This document shows, piece by piece, positions 27,170 to 36,053 of a DNA stretch of 64,000 nucleotides; the first letter of the stretch is position 1, and the number at the start of each line of letters is the position of its first letter. The notes under the pieces were generated by a model. That model was not told the origin of the DNA and did no database searches. It saw only the letters and a list, made by a program, of their open reading frames with translations. A program made the translations under genes and the position numbers. The stretch covers positions 186,001 to 250,000 of the forward strand of contig NZ_CP015401.2 of NCBI RefSeq assembly GCF_001688725.2, in the 5' to 3' direction. This DNA comes from Bacteroides caecimuris. Its GTDB lineage: Bacteria > Bacteroidota > Bacteroidia > Bacteroidales > Bacteroidaceae.

Positions 27170-27648
27170 GTGCACAATTAACTGATGAAGAGGCTTTAAA
27201 TCGCGTAGCCTCTTACTGCTCCACTGCCGAGCATTGCCGGGCAGAAATAAATGAGAAGTTACAACGTTGGGGAATTGCCTATGATACCATTGCGCGTATT
27301 CTTGACCGACTGGAATCAGAGAAGTTTATTGATGATGAACGTTTCTGCAGGGCTTTTGTAAATGACAAGTTCCGCTTTGCCAAATGGGGGAAAATGAAAA
27401 TAGCCCAGGGACTTTATATGAAGAAGATCCCATCAGATGTGGCATGGCGTTATCTGAACGAAATAGATGAAGAAGAATACCTTTCTATTTTGCGTGACCT
27501 GCTGGCTTCGAAACGGAAAAGTGTCCATGCGGCAGACGATTATGAATTGAATGGAAAGCTGATGCGATTCGCTATGAGTCGTGGTTTTGAACTGAAAGAT
27601 ATTAAACGTTGTATCGACATTCCCGATGAAGAGGAACAAATTGACTGA
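27166..27648 (+). CDS. recX: RecX-family regulatory protein
   Basis: 160 residues, three-helix repeats typical of RecX: ALNRVASYCSTAEHCRAEIN, ILDRLESEKFIDDERFCRAF and VNDKFRFAKWGKMKIAQGL. RecX inhibits RecA filaments in proteobacteria. In Bacteroides the partner is inferred. It is translationally coupled to prmC by an ATGA overlap. Confidence 0.9.
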   Translation: MSAQLTDEEALNRVASYCSTAEHCRAEINEKLQRWGIAYDTIARILDRLESEKFIDDERFCRAFVNDKFRFAKWGKMKIAQGLYMKKIPSDVAWRYLNEIDEEEYLSILRDLLASKRKSVHAADDYELNGKLMRFAMSRGFELKDIKRCIDIPDEEEQID

Positions 27649-27690
27649 AAAAATAAACGGATTCTTCTTTTTATTTTCGTTCAATTTCTG

Positions 27691-27698
27691 TACTTTTG
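27691..27698 (+). promoter_or_regulatory. Promoter -7 box of pyrE
   Basis: TACTTTTG, 28 bp before the pyrE ATG. Confidence 0.65.
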
Positions 27699-27726
27699 CG
27701 GCAAATAATTAATAGTTAGTTTAGTT

Positions 27727-28365
27727 ATGAAAAACTTAGAGAGACTATTTGCAGAGAAACTGTTGAAAATTAAAGCTATTAAACTTCAACCCGCTAACCC
27801 TTTTACATGGGCTTCCGGATGGAAATCTCCCTTTTACTGTGACAACCGTAAAACTCTGTCCTATCCTTCTCTTCGTAATTTTGTGAAGATTGAAATTACA
27901 CGTCTGATATTGGAGCGATTCGGACAGGTGGATGCGATTGCAGGTGTGGCTACAGGTGCTATTCCGCAGGGAGCTTTAGTAGCTGATGCATTGAATCTGC
28001 CGTTCGTGTATGTTCGTTCTACCCCCAAAGATCACGGATTGGAAAACTTGATTGAAGGTGAGCTTCGTCCGGGTATGAAAGTCGTAGTCGTAGAGGATTT
28101 GATTTCTACAGGTGGTAGTAGTTTGAAGGCTGTTGAAGCAATTCGTCGCGATGGTTGCGAAGTGATCGGTATGGTTGCAGCTTATACGTATGGATTCCCG
28201 GTAGCACAAGAGGCATTCAAAAATGCAAAGGTGACTTTGGTAACGTTGACCAATTATGAAGCTGTGCTTGATGTCGCTCTTCGTACAGGTTATATTGAAA
28301 AAGAAGACATACAGACATTGAACGAATGGCGTAAAGACCCTGCTCATTGGGATGCTGGAAAATAA
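27727..28365 (+). CDS. pyrE: Orotate phosphoribosyltransferase
   Basis: 212 residues. PRPP-binding loop KVVVVEDLISTGGSSLKAV (~118-134) and the orotate-side motifs FTWASGWKSPFYCDNR and GVATGAIPQGALVADAL. It converts orotate and PRPP to OMP in pyrimidine synthesis. It has its own promoter and a downstream hairpin terminator. Confidence 0.97.
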   Translation: MKNLERLFAEKLLKIKAIKLQPANPFTWASGWKSPFYCDNRKTLSYPSLRNFVKIEITRLILERFGQVDAIAGVATGAIPQGALVADALNLPFVYVRSTPKDHGLENLIEGELRPGMKVVVVEDLISTGGSSLKAVEAIRRDGCEVIGMVAAYTYGFPVAQEAFKNAKVTLVTLTNYEAVLDVALRTGYIEKEDIQTLNEWRKDPAHWDAGK

Positions 28366-28394
28366 GATTCATTTTTTGAACAAACATATTTGGT

Positions 28395-28437
28395 AAAAAG
28401 AACTGTTCGGACAATATTTGGCCGGATTGTTCTTTTT
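28395..28437 (+). terminator. Terminator of pyrE
   Basis: AAAAAGAAC (28395-28403) pairs with GTTCTTTTT (28429-28437), and the T-run continues to 28439. Confidence 0.7.
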
Positions 28438-28460
28438 TTGTTTTATACTAATAGAAATTT

Positions 28461-28871
28461 ATGAGTAATTTTGAGAGTAGTGTCAAAGTAATACCTTACA
28501 GTCAGGAACGTGTGTATAATAAACTTTCGGATTTAAGTAATCTGGAAGCAGTCAAAGACCGTTTGCCAAAAGATAAGGTACAGGATTTGAGTTTTGATTT
28601 GGACACGTTGAGTTTTAGTGTTTCCCCTATTGGGCAATTGACTTTGCAAATTGTAGAGCGCGATCCTTGTAAATGCATAAAGTTGGCGACAACTAACTCT
28701 CCTCTTCCTTTTAATATGTGGATTCAACTGGTTGAAACTGCAGAAGAAGAGTGTAAAGTGAAGGTAACTATCGGAATGGATCTTAATCCATTTATGAAAG
28801 CAATGGTGCAGAAACCTCTCCAGGAAGGTTTGGAGAAGATGGTTGATATGCTGGCTGTTATTGAATATTAA
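28461..28871 (+). CDS. SRPBCC-fold protein of unknown function
   Basis: 136 residues without signal or membrane segment. The pattern FESSVKVIPYSQERVYNKLS, a central strand set (LSFSVSPIGQLTLQIVERDP) and a long C-terminal helix (ALQKPLQEGLEKMVDML-like) fit the START/SRPBCC ligand-binding fold. No ligand can be named. It ends 10 bp before argH and is probably co-transcribed with it. Confidence 0.75.
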   Translation: MSNFESSVKVIPYSQERVYNKLSDLSNLEAVKDRLPKDKVQDLSFDLDTLSFSVSPIGQLTLQIVERDPCKCIKLATTNSPLPFNMWIQLVETAEEECKVKVTIGMDLNPFMKAMVQKPLQEGLEKMVDMLAVIEY

Positions 28872-28881
28872 ACTTTTTTTT

Positions 28882-30222
28882 ATGGCACAGAAACTTTGGG
28901 AGAAGTCCGTACAGGTAAATAAGGATATCGAACGTTTTACAGTAGGTTGTGACCGTGAGATGGATCTTTATTTGGCCAAGCATGATGTACTTGGCTCTAT
29001 GGCCCACATTACGATGCTTGAAAGCATTGGGTTGTTGACGAAAGAAGAACTGGACCAGTTGCTGGTGGAATTGAAGAGTATTTATGCCTCGGCCGAAAAA
29101 GGTGAATTTGTGATAGAAGACGGGGTGGAAGATGTACATTCGCAGGTAGAATTGATGTTGACCCGTCGTTTGGGTGATATCGGAAAGAAAATACATAGTG
29201 GCCGTTCCAGAAATGATCAGGTTCTCTTGGACTTGAAACTTTTTACCCGTACGCAAATAAAAGAGGTTGCCGAAGCGGTGGAACAACTATTTCATGTCTT
29301 GATCCGTCAGAGCGAACGATATAAAAACGTTTTGATGCCGGGGTATACACACCTGCAGATTGCAATGCCTTCTTCTTTTGGCTTGTGGTTTGGTTCCTAT
29401 GCCGAGAGTCTTATGGACGATATGCTGTTTTTGCAGGCAGCATTTAAAATGTGCAATCGTAATCCGTTAGGTTCAGCAGCCGGATATGGTTCGTCTTTTC
29501 CTTTGAACCGTACCATGACGACTGATTTATTAGGCTTTGATTCAATGAATTACAATGTTGTATATGCTCAAATGGGGCGTGGAAAGATGGAACGCAATGT
29601 TGCTTTTGCATTGGCTACGATTGCCGGAACAATCTCCAAATTAGCTTTTGATGCCTGTATGTTTAACAGTCAAAACTTCGGTTTCGTCAAGTTGCCCGAT
29701 GACTGCACCACAGGATCCAGCATTATGCCTCATAAGAAGAATCCTGATGTGTTTGAACTGACACGTGCTAAATGTAATAAATTGCAATCGCTTCCTCAAC
29801 AGATTATGATGATTGCGAACAATCTGCCTTCCGGCTATTTCCGTGATTTGCAGATTATCAAAGAAGTTTTCCTTCCTGCTTTTCAGGAATTGAAAGACTG
29901 TTTGCAGATGACAACTTACATCATGAATGAAATAAAAGTAAATGAACATATTCTTGATGATGACAAATACCTTCTTATTTTTAGTGTGGAAGAGGTAAAT
30001 CGTTTGGCACGTGAAGGTATGCCTTTCCGTGATGCATATAAAAAGGTAGGTTTGGATATTGAGGCAGGTAAATTCTCGCATACTAAAGAAGTACACCATA
30101 CTCATGAAGGTAGTATCGGTAACCTTTGTAATGCAGAAATCTCCGCATTGATGCAGCAAGTGATTGATGGATTCAACTTTTGTGGAATGGAGAAAGCGGA
30201 GAAAGCACTGCTTGGAAGATAA
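28882..30222 (+). CDS. argH: Argininosuccinate lyase
   Basis: 446 residues from the ATG at 28882. An upstream ATG at 28843 lies inside the previous gene and adds 13 residues foreign to the family. The fumarase-superfamily signature TGSSIMPHKKNPDVFEL is at ~278-294. HSGRSRNDQVLLDLKLF and MPGYTHLQIAMPSSFGLW are also conserved. It cleaves argininosuccinate to arginine and fumarate. It is separate from the arg operon at 36-41 kb. Confidence 0.96.
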   Translation: MAQKLWEKSVQVNKDIERFTVGCDREMDLYLAKHDVLGSMAHITMLESIGLLTKEELDQLLVELKSIYASAEKGEFVIEDGVEDVHSQVELMLTRRLGDIGKKIHSGRSRNDQVLLDLKLFTRTQIKEVAEAVEQLFHVLIRQSERYKNVLMPGYTHLQIAMPSSFGLWFGSYAESLMDDMLFLQAAFKMCNRNPLGSAAGYGSSFPLNRTMTTDLLGFDSMNYNVVYAQMGRGKMERNVAFALATIAGTISKLAFDACMFNSQNFGFVKLPDDCTTGSSIMPHKKNPDVFELTRAKCNKLQSLPQQIMMIANNLPSGYFRDLQIIKEVFLPAFQELKDCLQMTTYIMNEIKVNEHILDDDKYLLIFSVEEVNRLAREGMPFRDAYKKVGLDIEAGKFSHTKEVHHTHEGSIGNLCNAEISALMQQVIDGFNFCGMEKAEKALLGR

Positions 30223-30267
30223 AATAAACTTTCGGAGGATAGTTTTTTAAACTTTCCTCCGAAAAGA

Positions 30268-30299
30268 TTTGGCAGAAACAAGTAAACTACTTATCTTTG
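30268..30299 (+). promoter_or_regulatory. Promoter of the tRNA-Gly/tRNA-Leu pair
   Basis: -33 TTTG (30268-30271) and -7 TATCTTTG (30292-30299) with a 20-bp spacer, a full consensus match 16 bp before the tRNA. Confidence 0.85.
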
Positions 30300-30315
30300 C
30301 ACCCGTTGAAAAAAC

Positions 30316-30388
30316 GCGGAAATAGCTCAGTTGGTAGAGCATAACCTTGCCAAGGTTAGGGTCGCGAGTTCGAGTCTCGTTTTCCGCT
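30316..30388 (+). tRNA. tRNA-Gly (GCC)
   Basis: 73 nt. Acceptor GCGGAAA/TTTCCGC, anticodon loop TTGCCAA on stem TAACC/GGTTA, T-arm GCGAG-TTCGAGT-CTCGT, discriminator T. CCA is not encoded. Confidence 0.95.
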
Positions 30389-30404
30389 CTTTCTTTGAAA
30401 GGAT

Positions 30405-30488
30405 GCTCGAATGGTGGAATGGTAGACACGAAGGACTTAAAATCCTTTGGCCATTGCGGCTGTGCGGGTTCAAGTCCCGCTTCGAGTA
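30405..30488 (+). tRNA. tRNA-Leu (TAA)
   Basis: 84 nt with a long variable arm. Acceptor GCTCGAA/TTCGAGT, anticodon loop CTTAAAA on stem AAGGA/TCCTT, T-arm GCGGG-TTCAAGT-CCCGC, discriminator A. It lies 16 nt after tRNA-Gly, in the same transcript. Confidence 0.94.
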
Positions 30489-30494
30489 CTCTAA

Positions 30495-30525
30495 GGGACG
30501 AATCGTGTTTTTCACGGTTCGTCTC
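30495..30525 (+). terminator. Terminator after the tRNA pair
   Basis: GGGACGAATCGTG pairs with CACGGTTCGTCTC allowing G-U pairs, with a 5-nt T loop and a T-rich tail (TTTCTTTTT). Confidence 0.75.
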
Positions 30526-30645
30526 TTTCTTTTTATCCCCGTTACCTGTTGGATATGAATACGGCTCAGTTGTAATTCTTGGGGGATTAATATTGGCTCA
30601 GTCTGAAAATTTGGGGGATTGCGTTAAAATTCTTATTTTTGCATA

Positions 30646-31017
30646 ATGAAAACATCCTCTTCCCAAACGATTGATCCTGTTGCTTCTTTAAGCTTGTTCT
30701 TGCCTTCAGGAATCCTTGATTACTTCACCCTAGTCAATCATGTATCTCAGGATACTTGCTTTATTCTTTATTTAGAGGAGAAAGCGACTATTCCTTCCGA
30801 GTACTCTGATCTCCATCTTCACTCAAAAGGTTTCCTCCCTGAGATTGAAGTTCAGGACTTCCCTATCCGTGGTAAAGCCGTTTATTTACGTATCAAGCGT
30901 CGTCGCTGGGAAGATCCATCCACCGGGCAGACGTATAGTCGTGACTGGAGTTTGGTAGCCACCGGTACTCGCATAACCGCTGAGTTCGGTGCTTTTTTAA
31001 AAGAATTACTTGGATAA
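30646..31017 (+). CDS. ISAon1-family transposase, N-terminal region protein
   Basis: 123 residues. It begins at an ATG shortly after the inner left end and contains LSLFLPSGILDYFTLVNHVS and a C-terminal basic segment YLRIKRRRWEDPSTGQTYSR that probably binds DNA. It matches the short first ORF of ISAon1-type elements. It overlaps the second ORF, which lies in the +1 frame relative to it. Joining would need a +1 (or -2) shift or reinitiation. Confidence 0.8.
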   Translation: MKTSSSQTIDPVASLSLFLPSGILDYFTLVNHVSQDTCFILYLEEKATIPSEYSDLHLHSKGFLPEIEVQDFPIRGKAVYLRIKRRRWEDPSTGQTYSRDWSLVATGTRITAEFGAFLKELLG

Positions 31018-31993
31018 TCACGCTGTTAGCTGCCAAAGTGTAGCCGAGCATTACTGCATGGATGGCAAACATCTTCAAAGCCAATATAAAGACCACCTGA
31101 GTGACTTCCAGAATTGGGATCAGAGAGCACATGCCCAAGAGTATATCCTTTATCCAAAGAATATGGGTTATCACCTATGTATTGACGAGACGGCTTTAAG
31201 CAAGGGAGATCTTTATACCATCTTAATAAATAGAGATAAGCGAGGCAGGAAAGGTTCTATTATAGCTGTAATTCAGGGCACTAAAACCGATGATATCATT
31301 GCGGTACTTACAAAGATGCCACAGGAGCTGCGGAATCAAGTCAAAGAAATCACACTGGATATGGCAGGGAGCATGCAAAAGATTGCGAAAACGTGCTTTC
31401 CACGTGCCATGCAGGTGATTGATAGGTTTCATGTACAAAAACTTGTATATGAAGCTGTACAAGAGTTGCGCATTACATATAGATGGCAAGTGATAAAAGA
31501 GGAGAATAAAGCCATGAAAGCGGCAAAAGAGAAGGGGGAAGTATATAAAGCGGAAGAACTCGAAAACGGAGATACACTCAGGCAATTATTGGCCAGAAGC
31601 AGATATTTATTATTTAAATCACCTGACAAATGGACCAAGAGTCAGAAAATCAGGGCAGAATTACTTTTCAAGCAGTTTGAAGATATTAAGCACGTATATT
31701 ACTACTCATTGGAGTTGGGAAAGATATTTTCCACAAACTATGACAAGGATGTAGCAAGAGCAAAGCTGGCACTATGGTATAATAAGATTGAAGAATATGG
31801 ATACGATACATTCACAACAGTAGCAAACTCTATTGAGAACCATTACGAAAGGATTTTAAACTTCTTTGTGAACAGGAGTACAAATGCAGCTGCAGAAGCA
31901 TTCAATGCTAAAATCAAAGCATTTAGGGCATCATTTAGAGGAGTCGTGGATATGAGATTCTTCCTTTTTAGGCTAGCAAAGGTATATGCATAA
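31010..31993 (+). CDS. ISAon1-family transposase, catalytic part (ISL3-like DDE)
   Basis: 327 residues from a TTG at 31010. The frame is open only from 31001, after a TAA at 30998. DDE-type features are YHLCIDETALSKGDLYTILI, VKEITLDMAGSMQKIAKTCF with MQVIDRFHVQKLV, and the C-terminal NRSTNAAAEAFNAKIKAFRA with the final Glu. This is the ISL3-related catalytic core. Lack of an ATG and the overlap with the first ORF suggest recoding or coupled translation. Confidence 0.82.
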   Translation: MDNHAVSCQSVAEHYCMDGKHLQSQYKDHLSDFQNWDQRAHAQEYILYPKNMGYHLCIDETALSKGDLYTILINRDKRGRKGSIIAVIQGTKTDDIIAVLTKMPQELRNQVKEITLDMAGSMQKIAKTCFPRAMQVIDRFHVQKLVYEAVQELRITYRWQVIKEENKAMKAAKEKGEVYKAEELENGDTLRQLLARSRYLLFKSPDKWTKSQKIRAELLFKQFEDIKHVYYYSLELGKIFSTNYDKDVARAKLALWYNKIEEYGYDTFTTVANSIENHYERILNFFVNRSTNAAAEAFNAKIKAFRASFRGVVDMRFFLFRLAKVYA

Positions 31994-32013
31994 ATGGAAG
32001 TTACAAATATTAA

Positions 32014-32365
32014 GGCTCAGTCTGAAACTTGGGGGATTTGATTTAGGGCAATCACATCCCTAAAATTTCATTTCTGTACGGTTTTGAATGAAACCGTTCG
32101 GAAATGAGCCAAGTATTGATCCATACTAAGATTTAAAATGATATAATTATCTTGCACACCTACACTCTTTGCATTTATTCGATTGATACATAGAGATATA
32201 ATTGTGTGTAAGATACCGTTGCAGATGTGTGCAAGATAATTATACCATTTTAAACTCTATGTAATGCAGGAGCTATTATGATTTTGTTCAAAACAGTACC
32301 GGAATGAATCTATTTTTTAAGATGTGATTGCCCTGAATCAAATCCCCAAGAATTACAACTGAGTC
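32014..32365. repeat. 352-bp palindromic, MITE-like module
   Basis: The ends are ~45-bp imperfect inverted copies (32014-~32057 and 32321-32365). Inside, a 28-bp pair (32132-32159 and 32227-32254) is reverse-complementary at 27 positions. No gene is present. It shares terminal sequence with the upstream transposase element, as non-autonomous derivatives do. The rest of 32366-32506 shows nothing recognisable. Confidence 0.75.
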
Positions 32366-32506
32366 GCTTTTTGTTTATCCGTTTATCACTGATTCATTCT
32401 GTCTCAAATTCTGATTTCATCAAAGAAAGCCACCTTACATTGTTTTGAGTTATATCGGACTGACGTTAAAATAATCTTTTTCCACTTGATTTTATCTGAT
32501 TATTGC

Positions 32507-32514
32507 TACTTTTG
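32507..32514 (+). promoter_or_regulatory. Promoter -7 box of the Rpn nuclease gene
   Basis: TACTTTTG, 95 bp before the ATG at 32610, so the leader would be ~88 nt. Confidence 0.5.
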
Positions 32515-32609
32515 TACATAATGCTCCGGAAAGCTATTGAGGCATTTCAAAGGGAGGTCCATATTGTTGTTATACGAAGGGGCTGGATTGGAATTTCAAA
32601 CTATAAAAA

Positions 32610-33476
32610 ATGGAAAAAGACATGGTAACGGAAGGAATACAGGATAAATATGTAAATCCATATACCGATTTCGGATTCAAGTTGCTTTTTGGTACAGCAA
32701 TGAATAAGGAATTGTTGATCAGCTTTTTAAATGCGCTTTTATTCAGGGAAGAGGTCATCAAGGATGTCACTTATCTTAATGCTGAACATCTTGGAACGCA
32801 GGAATATGACTGTCGAGCTGTCTTTGATGTCTATTGTGAGAATGAGAAGGGTGAGAGGTTCCTGGTTGAGATGCAGCGTGGCGAGCAGCAGTTCTTTAAG
32901 GACCGCAGTGTCTTTTATTCCACTTTCCCTATTCGTGAACAGGCCAAACGTGGGGAATGGGATTATGAGTTGAAGGCTGTCTACGTGGTGGGTATCCTGA
33001 ATTTCTCCTTTGACAATTCTGATGTGGAGTATTTCCATCATGAGGTGAAGCTTGTAGACCTTTATACTCATAAGATATTCTATGACAAGCTCACCTTTGT
33101 TTATCTTGAAATTCCGAAATTCAACAAGAGTGAGGATGAGTTGGAGAGCATGTTTGACAAGTGGCTGTTTGTCTTGCGTAATCTTGCCTCTCTGCTTGAA
33201 CGTCCTAGAGCATTGCAGAACAGAGTTTTTGACCGCCTTTTTGAAACAGCGGAGATAGCAAAGTTTACCCAGACTGAACTGAGTGAGTATTGGGACAGTT
33301 TGAAAAATTTCCGCGACTGGTATAGTGTTATATTTACGGCAGAAAAGAAAGGAAGGGAAGAAGGAGAGAAAAAGAAAGCCATAGAAGTAGCCCGTTATTT
33401 AAAGTCTTCAGGAACTTCAATAGAATTAATTATCGGAGCAACCGGCTTATCTAAAGAGGAAATAGAAATGTTATAG
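32610..33476 (+). CDS. Rpn-family PD-(D/E)XK nuclease
   Basis: 288 residues. The family opening NPYTDFGFKLLFGTAMNKEL is followed by the nuclease core DCRAVFDVYCENEKGERFLV and EMQRGEQQ with Asp73, Glu87 and Gln89, and FFKDRSVFYST. The C-terminal helical tail is Lys/Glu-rich (KKGREEGEKKKAIEVARYLK). Rpn proteins are DNA endonucleases annotated as recombination-promoting or putative transposases, and have been linked to horizontal transfer and defence. It stands alone with its own promoter next to an IS. Its function in this host is unknown. Confidence 0.88.
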   Translation: MEKDMVTEGIQDKYVNPYTDFGFKLLFGTAMNKELLISFLNALLFREEVIKDVTYLNAEHLGTQEYDCRAVFDVYCENEKGERFLVEMQRGEQQFFKDRSVFYSTFPIREQAKRGEWDYELKAVYVVGILNFSFDNSDVEYFHHEVKLVDLYTHKIFYDKLTFVYLEIPKFNKSEDELESMFDKWLFVLRNLASLLERPRALQNRVFDRLFETAEIAKFTQTELSEYWDSLKNFRDWYSVIFTAEKKGREEGEKKKAIEVARYLKSSGTSIELIIGATGLSKEEIEML

Positions 33477-33500
33477 TGTAAACTGAATATGTTATTTACG

Positions 33501-33532
33501 AATGAGGGTACTCAGAAATGGGTACCTTCATT
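33501..33532 (+). terminator. Possible terminator of the Rpn gene
   Basis: AATGAGGGTAC pairs with GGTACCTTCATT with two mismatches, followed by a short T-run. Confidence 0.5.
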
Positions 33533-33711
33533 ATTTTGAGGGGTATAAGTTGATGATTGATAATATAAAAAATCTTCTAAATAACAGAAAGAGGAAGGCA
33601 GACTTTTTAAATATGTATGTTTAACTTTTGCTTCCTTCTCTATACCTGCCATTATAGTTATTTTGCCTAGGTATTTGTTTAATAGGCTATTTATTGTTTG
33701 GCAGATATGAA

Positions 33712-33746
33712 AAGAACGATATTACATCATCTGTAATATCGTTCTT
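33712..33746 (-). terminator. Terminator of the acyl-CoA synthetase run
   Basis: A perfect 15-bp stem (33712-33726, 33732-33746) with a 5-nt loop, 24 bp after the synthetase stop on the minus strand. I see no gene in 33533-33711. Confidence 0.85.
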
Positions 33747-33770
33747 CTATTGATTAGAGTTGTTTATGAT

Positions 33771-35426
33771 TTATTTCTTATCATTCTGACGAATCTCCAC
33801 CCGGCGTATCTTACCGCTGATTGTCTTTGGTAGCTCTTCCACGAATTCAATCACACGCGGATATTTATAAGGAGCGGTCACTTTCTTCACGTGGTTCTGC
33901 AATTCCTTAATCAGTTCTTCTCCGGCGCGATTCTTATAGTCTTTGGATAGAACAATCGTAGCTTTTACCACCTGTCCGCGAATCTCGTCGGGTACTCCGG
34001 TGATGGCACATTCCACAACAGCCGGATGAGTCATCAAGGCACTTTCCACTTCGAATGGACCGATGCGGTAACCGGAACTCTTGATAACGTCGTCTGCACG
34101 GCCTACAAACCAGAGATAGCCGTCTTCGTCTTTCCAGGCAACGTCTCCTGTATAATAGATGCCGTCGTGCCAGGCTTCGTGTGTACGTTCCGCATCGCGA
34201 TAATACTCTTTGAAAAGTCCGAGAGGTTTTCCTTTATGGGTACGGATTACGATTTGCCCCTGTTCACCGGCTTCAACGGAACGACCTTCGTGGTCAATCA
34301 AGTCAACATCGTATTGAGGGTTCGGCAGCCCCATGCTTCCCGGTTTCGGTTCCATCCATGGCATGGTGGCGATGGTCAGGGTAGTTTCCGTCTGTCCGAA
34401 ACCTTCCATCAGTTTGATACCTGTCAGTTTCTTGAATGTATCAAATACGGCAGGGTTCAATGCTTCTCCGGCAATGGTGCAGTATTTGAGTGAAGACAAG
34501 TCGAACTTTGTCAGGTCTTCGTGAATCAGGAAGCGGAAGATGGTAGGAGGCGCACAGAGAGAGGTGACATGATAGTTTTGTATCTTTTCAAGAATGTCTC
34601 CCGGCGTAAACTTCTCGTGGTCGTAGACGAAGATATTGGCTCCGGCAATCCACTGTCCGTAGAGTTTTCCCCATACAGCTTTTCCCCAGCCGGTATCGGC
34701 AATGGTGAGGTGCAGACTGTTCTCGTTCAGGTTGTGCCAAAAACTACCGGTAACGATATGACCTAACGGATAAGTAAAGTCATGTGCCACCATCTTAGGT
34801 TCGCCTGTGGTGCCGGAGGTAAAATACATCAGAGAGATGTCGTCGTTAGTGTTCGCATGGCGCGGACGTACGAACGGGGCGGCATTCTCGATGCCCTGAT
34901 GGAAATCTTCGAAGCCTTCCGGGATTTCCGGACCGACACTGATTAACTTTTCAACCGTGGGACATTCGGGAAGAGCCTCTTTGATATGTTGCAGGATGAT
35001 TCCTTCGCCGGCAGCTACAATCATTTTGATGTCGGCAGCGTTGCAACGATAGATAATATCCTTCTTGGTCAGCAGGTGAGTAGCCGGAATAACGGTTGCC
35101 CCCAGTTTGTGAAGGGCGATAATGCTAAACCAGAACTCATAGCGGCGTTTCAGAATCAGCATCACCATGTCGCCCCGACCGATGCCCAGGCTCTGGAAGT
35201 AAGAGGCGGTCATATCCGTATAACGCTTCATGTCGGCAAATGAGAATTGGCGGCTCTCGCCTTTGTCATTTGTCCAAAGCAAAGCGTTCTTGTCAGGTTG
35301 TTCGGCGGCCCAGGCGTCTACTACGTCATAGCCGAAGTTGAAGTTCTCCGGAACGTTTATTTTCAAGTTTTTGATAAAATCCTCTTGTGAGCTGAAAGAG
35401 GTCTGTGATAAAAATCTTTCTACCAT
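33771..35426 (-). CDS. AMP-forming acyl-CoA synthetase
   Basis: 551 residues. The adenylation P-loop is [12 protein letters not shown] (~201-212). Later come [33 protein letters not shown] and the C-terminal [10 protein letters not shown] with catalytic Lys539. Size and pattern resemble the medium-chain (ACSM-like) acyl-CoA ligases of the acetyl-CoA synthetase superfamily. It activates a carboxylic acid to acyl-CoA with ATP. The acid is not determined. It lies 8 bp after an XRE-cupin regulator, a pair often conserved in Bacteroidetes. Confidence 0.88.
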   Translation of the reverse strand: MVERFLSQTSFSSQEDFIKNLKINVPENFNFGYDVVDAWAAEQPDKNALLWTNDKGESRQFSFADMKRYTDMTASYFQSLGIGRGDMVMLILKRRYEFWFSIIALHKLGATVIPATHLLTKKDIIYRCNAADIKMIVAAGEGIILQHIKEALPECPTVEKLISVGPEIPEGFEDFHQGIENAAPFVRPRHANTNDDISLMYFTSGTTGEPKMVAHDFTYPLGHIVTGSFWHNLNENSLHLTIADTGWGKAVWGKLYGQWIAGANIFVYDHEKFTPGDILEKIQNYHVTSLCAPPTIFRFLIHEDLTKFDLSSLKYCTIAGEALNPAVFDTFKKLTGIKLMEGFGQTETTLTIATMPWMEPKPGSMGLPNPQYDVDLIDHEGRSVEAGEQGQIVIRTHKGKPLGLFKEYYRDAERTHEAWHDGIYYTGDVAWKDEDGYLWFVGRADDVIKSSGYRIGPFEVESALMTHPAVVECAITGVPDEIRGQVVKATIVLSKDYKNRAGEELIKELQNHVKKVTAPYKYPRVIEFVEELPKTISGKIRRVEIRQNDKK

Positions 35427-35433
35427 GATGTTA

Positions 35434-35988
35434 TTACATAATTACTGCCAGAAAACGTAATGTCTTGCCATCGAGCGCTTTCATGCCATGTGGAAGTTTG
35501 GAATTGAAATAGATGCTGTCGCCTTGGTTGAGGATGATTTCTTTGCCTTCGATGTTGATAAGCATCCTGCCTTCGATGACCAGGTTGAACTCTTGTCCGG
35601 TGTGTTGGTTGTAGTGGATAGGTTCGTCGTCCCCTTTCGGTTCGACGGTAACGATGAACGGGTCGGCGGTGCGGTTCATGAAGCCCGATGCCAGTGACTG
35701 GTATTTGTAGGCTTTCGTACGTTCGATGCTGACGCCTTTGCCGGCACGGGTCACGAAATAACTGCTCATCTTAGGTTCTTCGCCGAACATCAGCGTGTCG
35801 AGTGAGACATTGTAGGTGCGCGCTATTTTTTGCAGCATACTGACGGAAATGTCATATTCTCCGGTCTCTGCACGGCGGTATTCTTCAGCAGAGATGTCGC
35901 TTTCGCGGGCAATGTCCTCAGAAGTCAGTTCCAGTACATCACGCAATCCGCGGAGGCGTTCTGCGATTTGTTTAATTTGGTCATTCAT
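35434..35988 (-). CDS. XRE-family regulator with C-terminal cupin domain
   Basis: 184 residues. The HTH domain ~1-65 includes [20 protein letters not shown]. The cupin_2 domain ~108-180 includes [20 protein letters not shown] and [20 protein letters not shown]. Such proteins sense a small ligand through the cupin barrel and bind DNA. It is directly upstream of the acyl-CoA synthetase in the same direction, so it probably controls that gene. It lies 66 bp downstream of proC. Confidence 0.9.
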   Translation of the reverse strand: MNDQIKQIAERLRGLRDVLELTSEDIARESDISAEEYRRAETGEYDISVSMLQKIARTYNVSLDTLMFGEEPKMSSYFVTRAGKGVSIERTKAYKYQSLASGFMNRTADPFIVTVEPKGDDEPIHYNQHTGQEFNLVIEGRMLINIEGKEIILNQGDSIYFNSKLPHGMKALDGKTLRFLAVIM

Positions 35989-36053
35989 ATTATTTGGTGA
36001 TTAATTGTTTAGTGGTTAATTATTTATCAGTGATTTAGTTAGTGGTCAATCAT

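Larger units (their letters stand above)
30563..32365. mobile_element. ISAon1-like insertion sequence with duplicated end repeats
   Basis: Outer ends are inverted: GGCTCAGTTGTAATTCTTGG at 30563, and, read inward from 32365, GACTCAGTTGTAATTCTTGG. A second left-type end (GGCTCAGTCTGAAAATTTGG) starts at 30595 and a third, in direct orientation, at 32014 (GGCTCAGTCTGAAACTTGGG). The element carries two overlapping transposase ORFs followed by a ~350-bp palindromic non-coding module. No clear target duplication is seen. It sits just after the tRNA terminator. Confidence 0.75.

Noticed and set aside
30405..32609. Integrative element using tRNA-Leu as attachment site
   Set aside because: No integrase gene and no duplicated tRNA 3' end were seen at the right boundary. 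The IS alone explains the insert.
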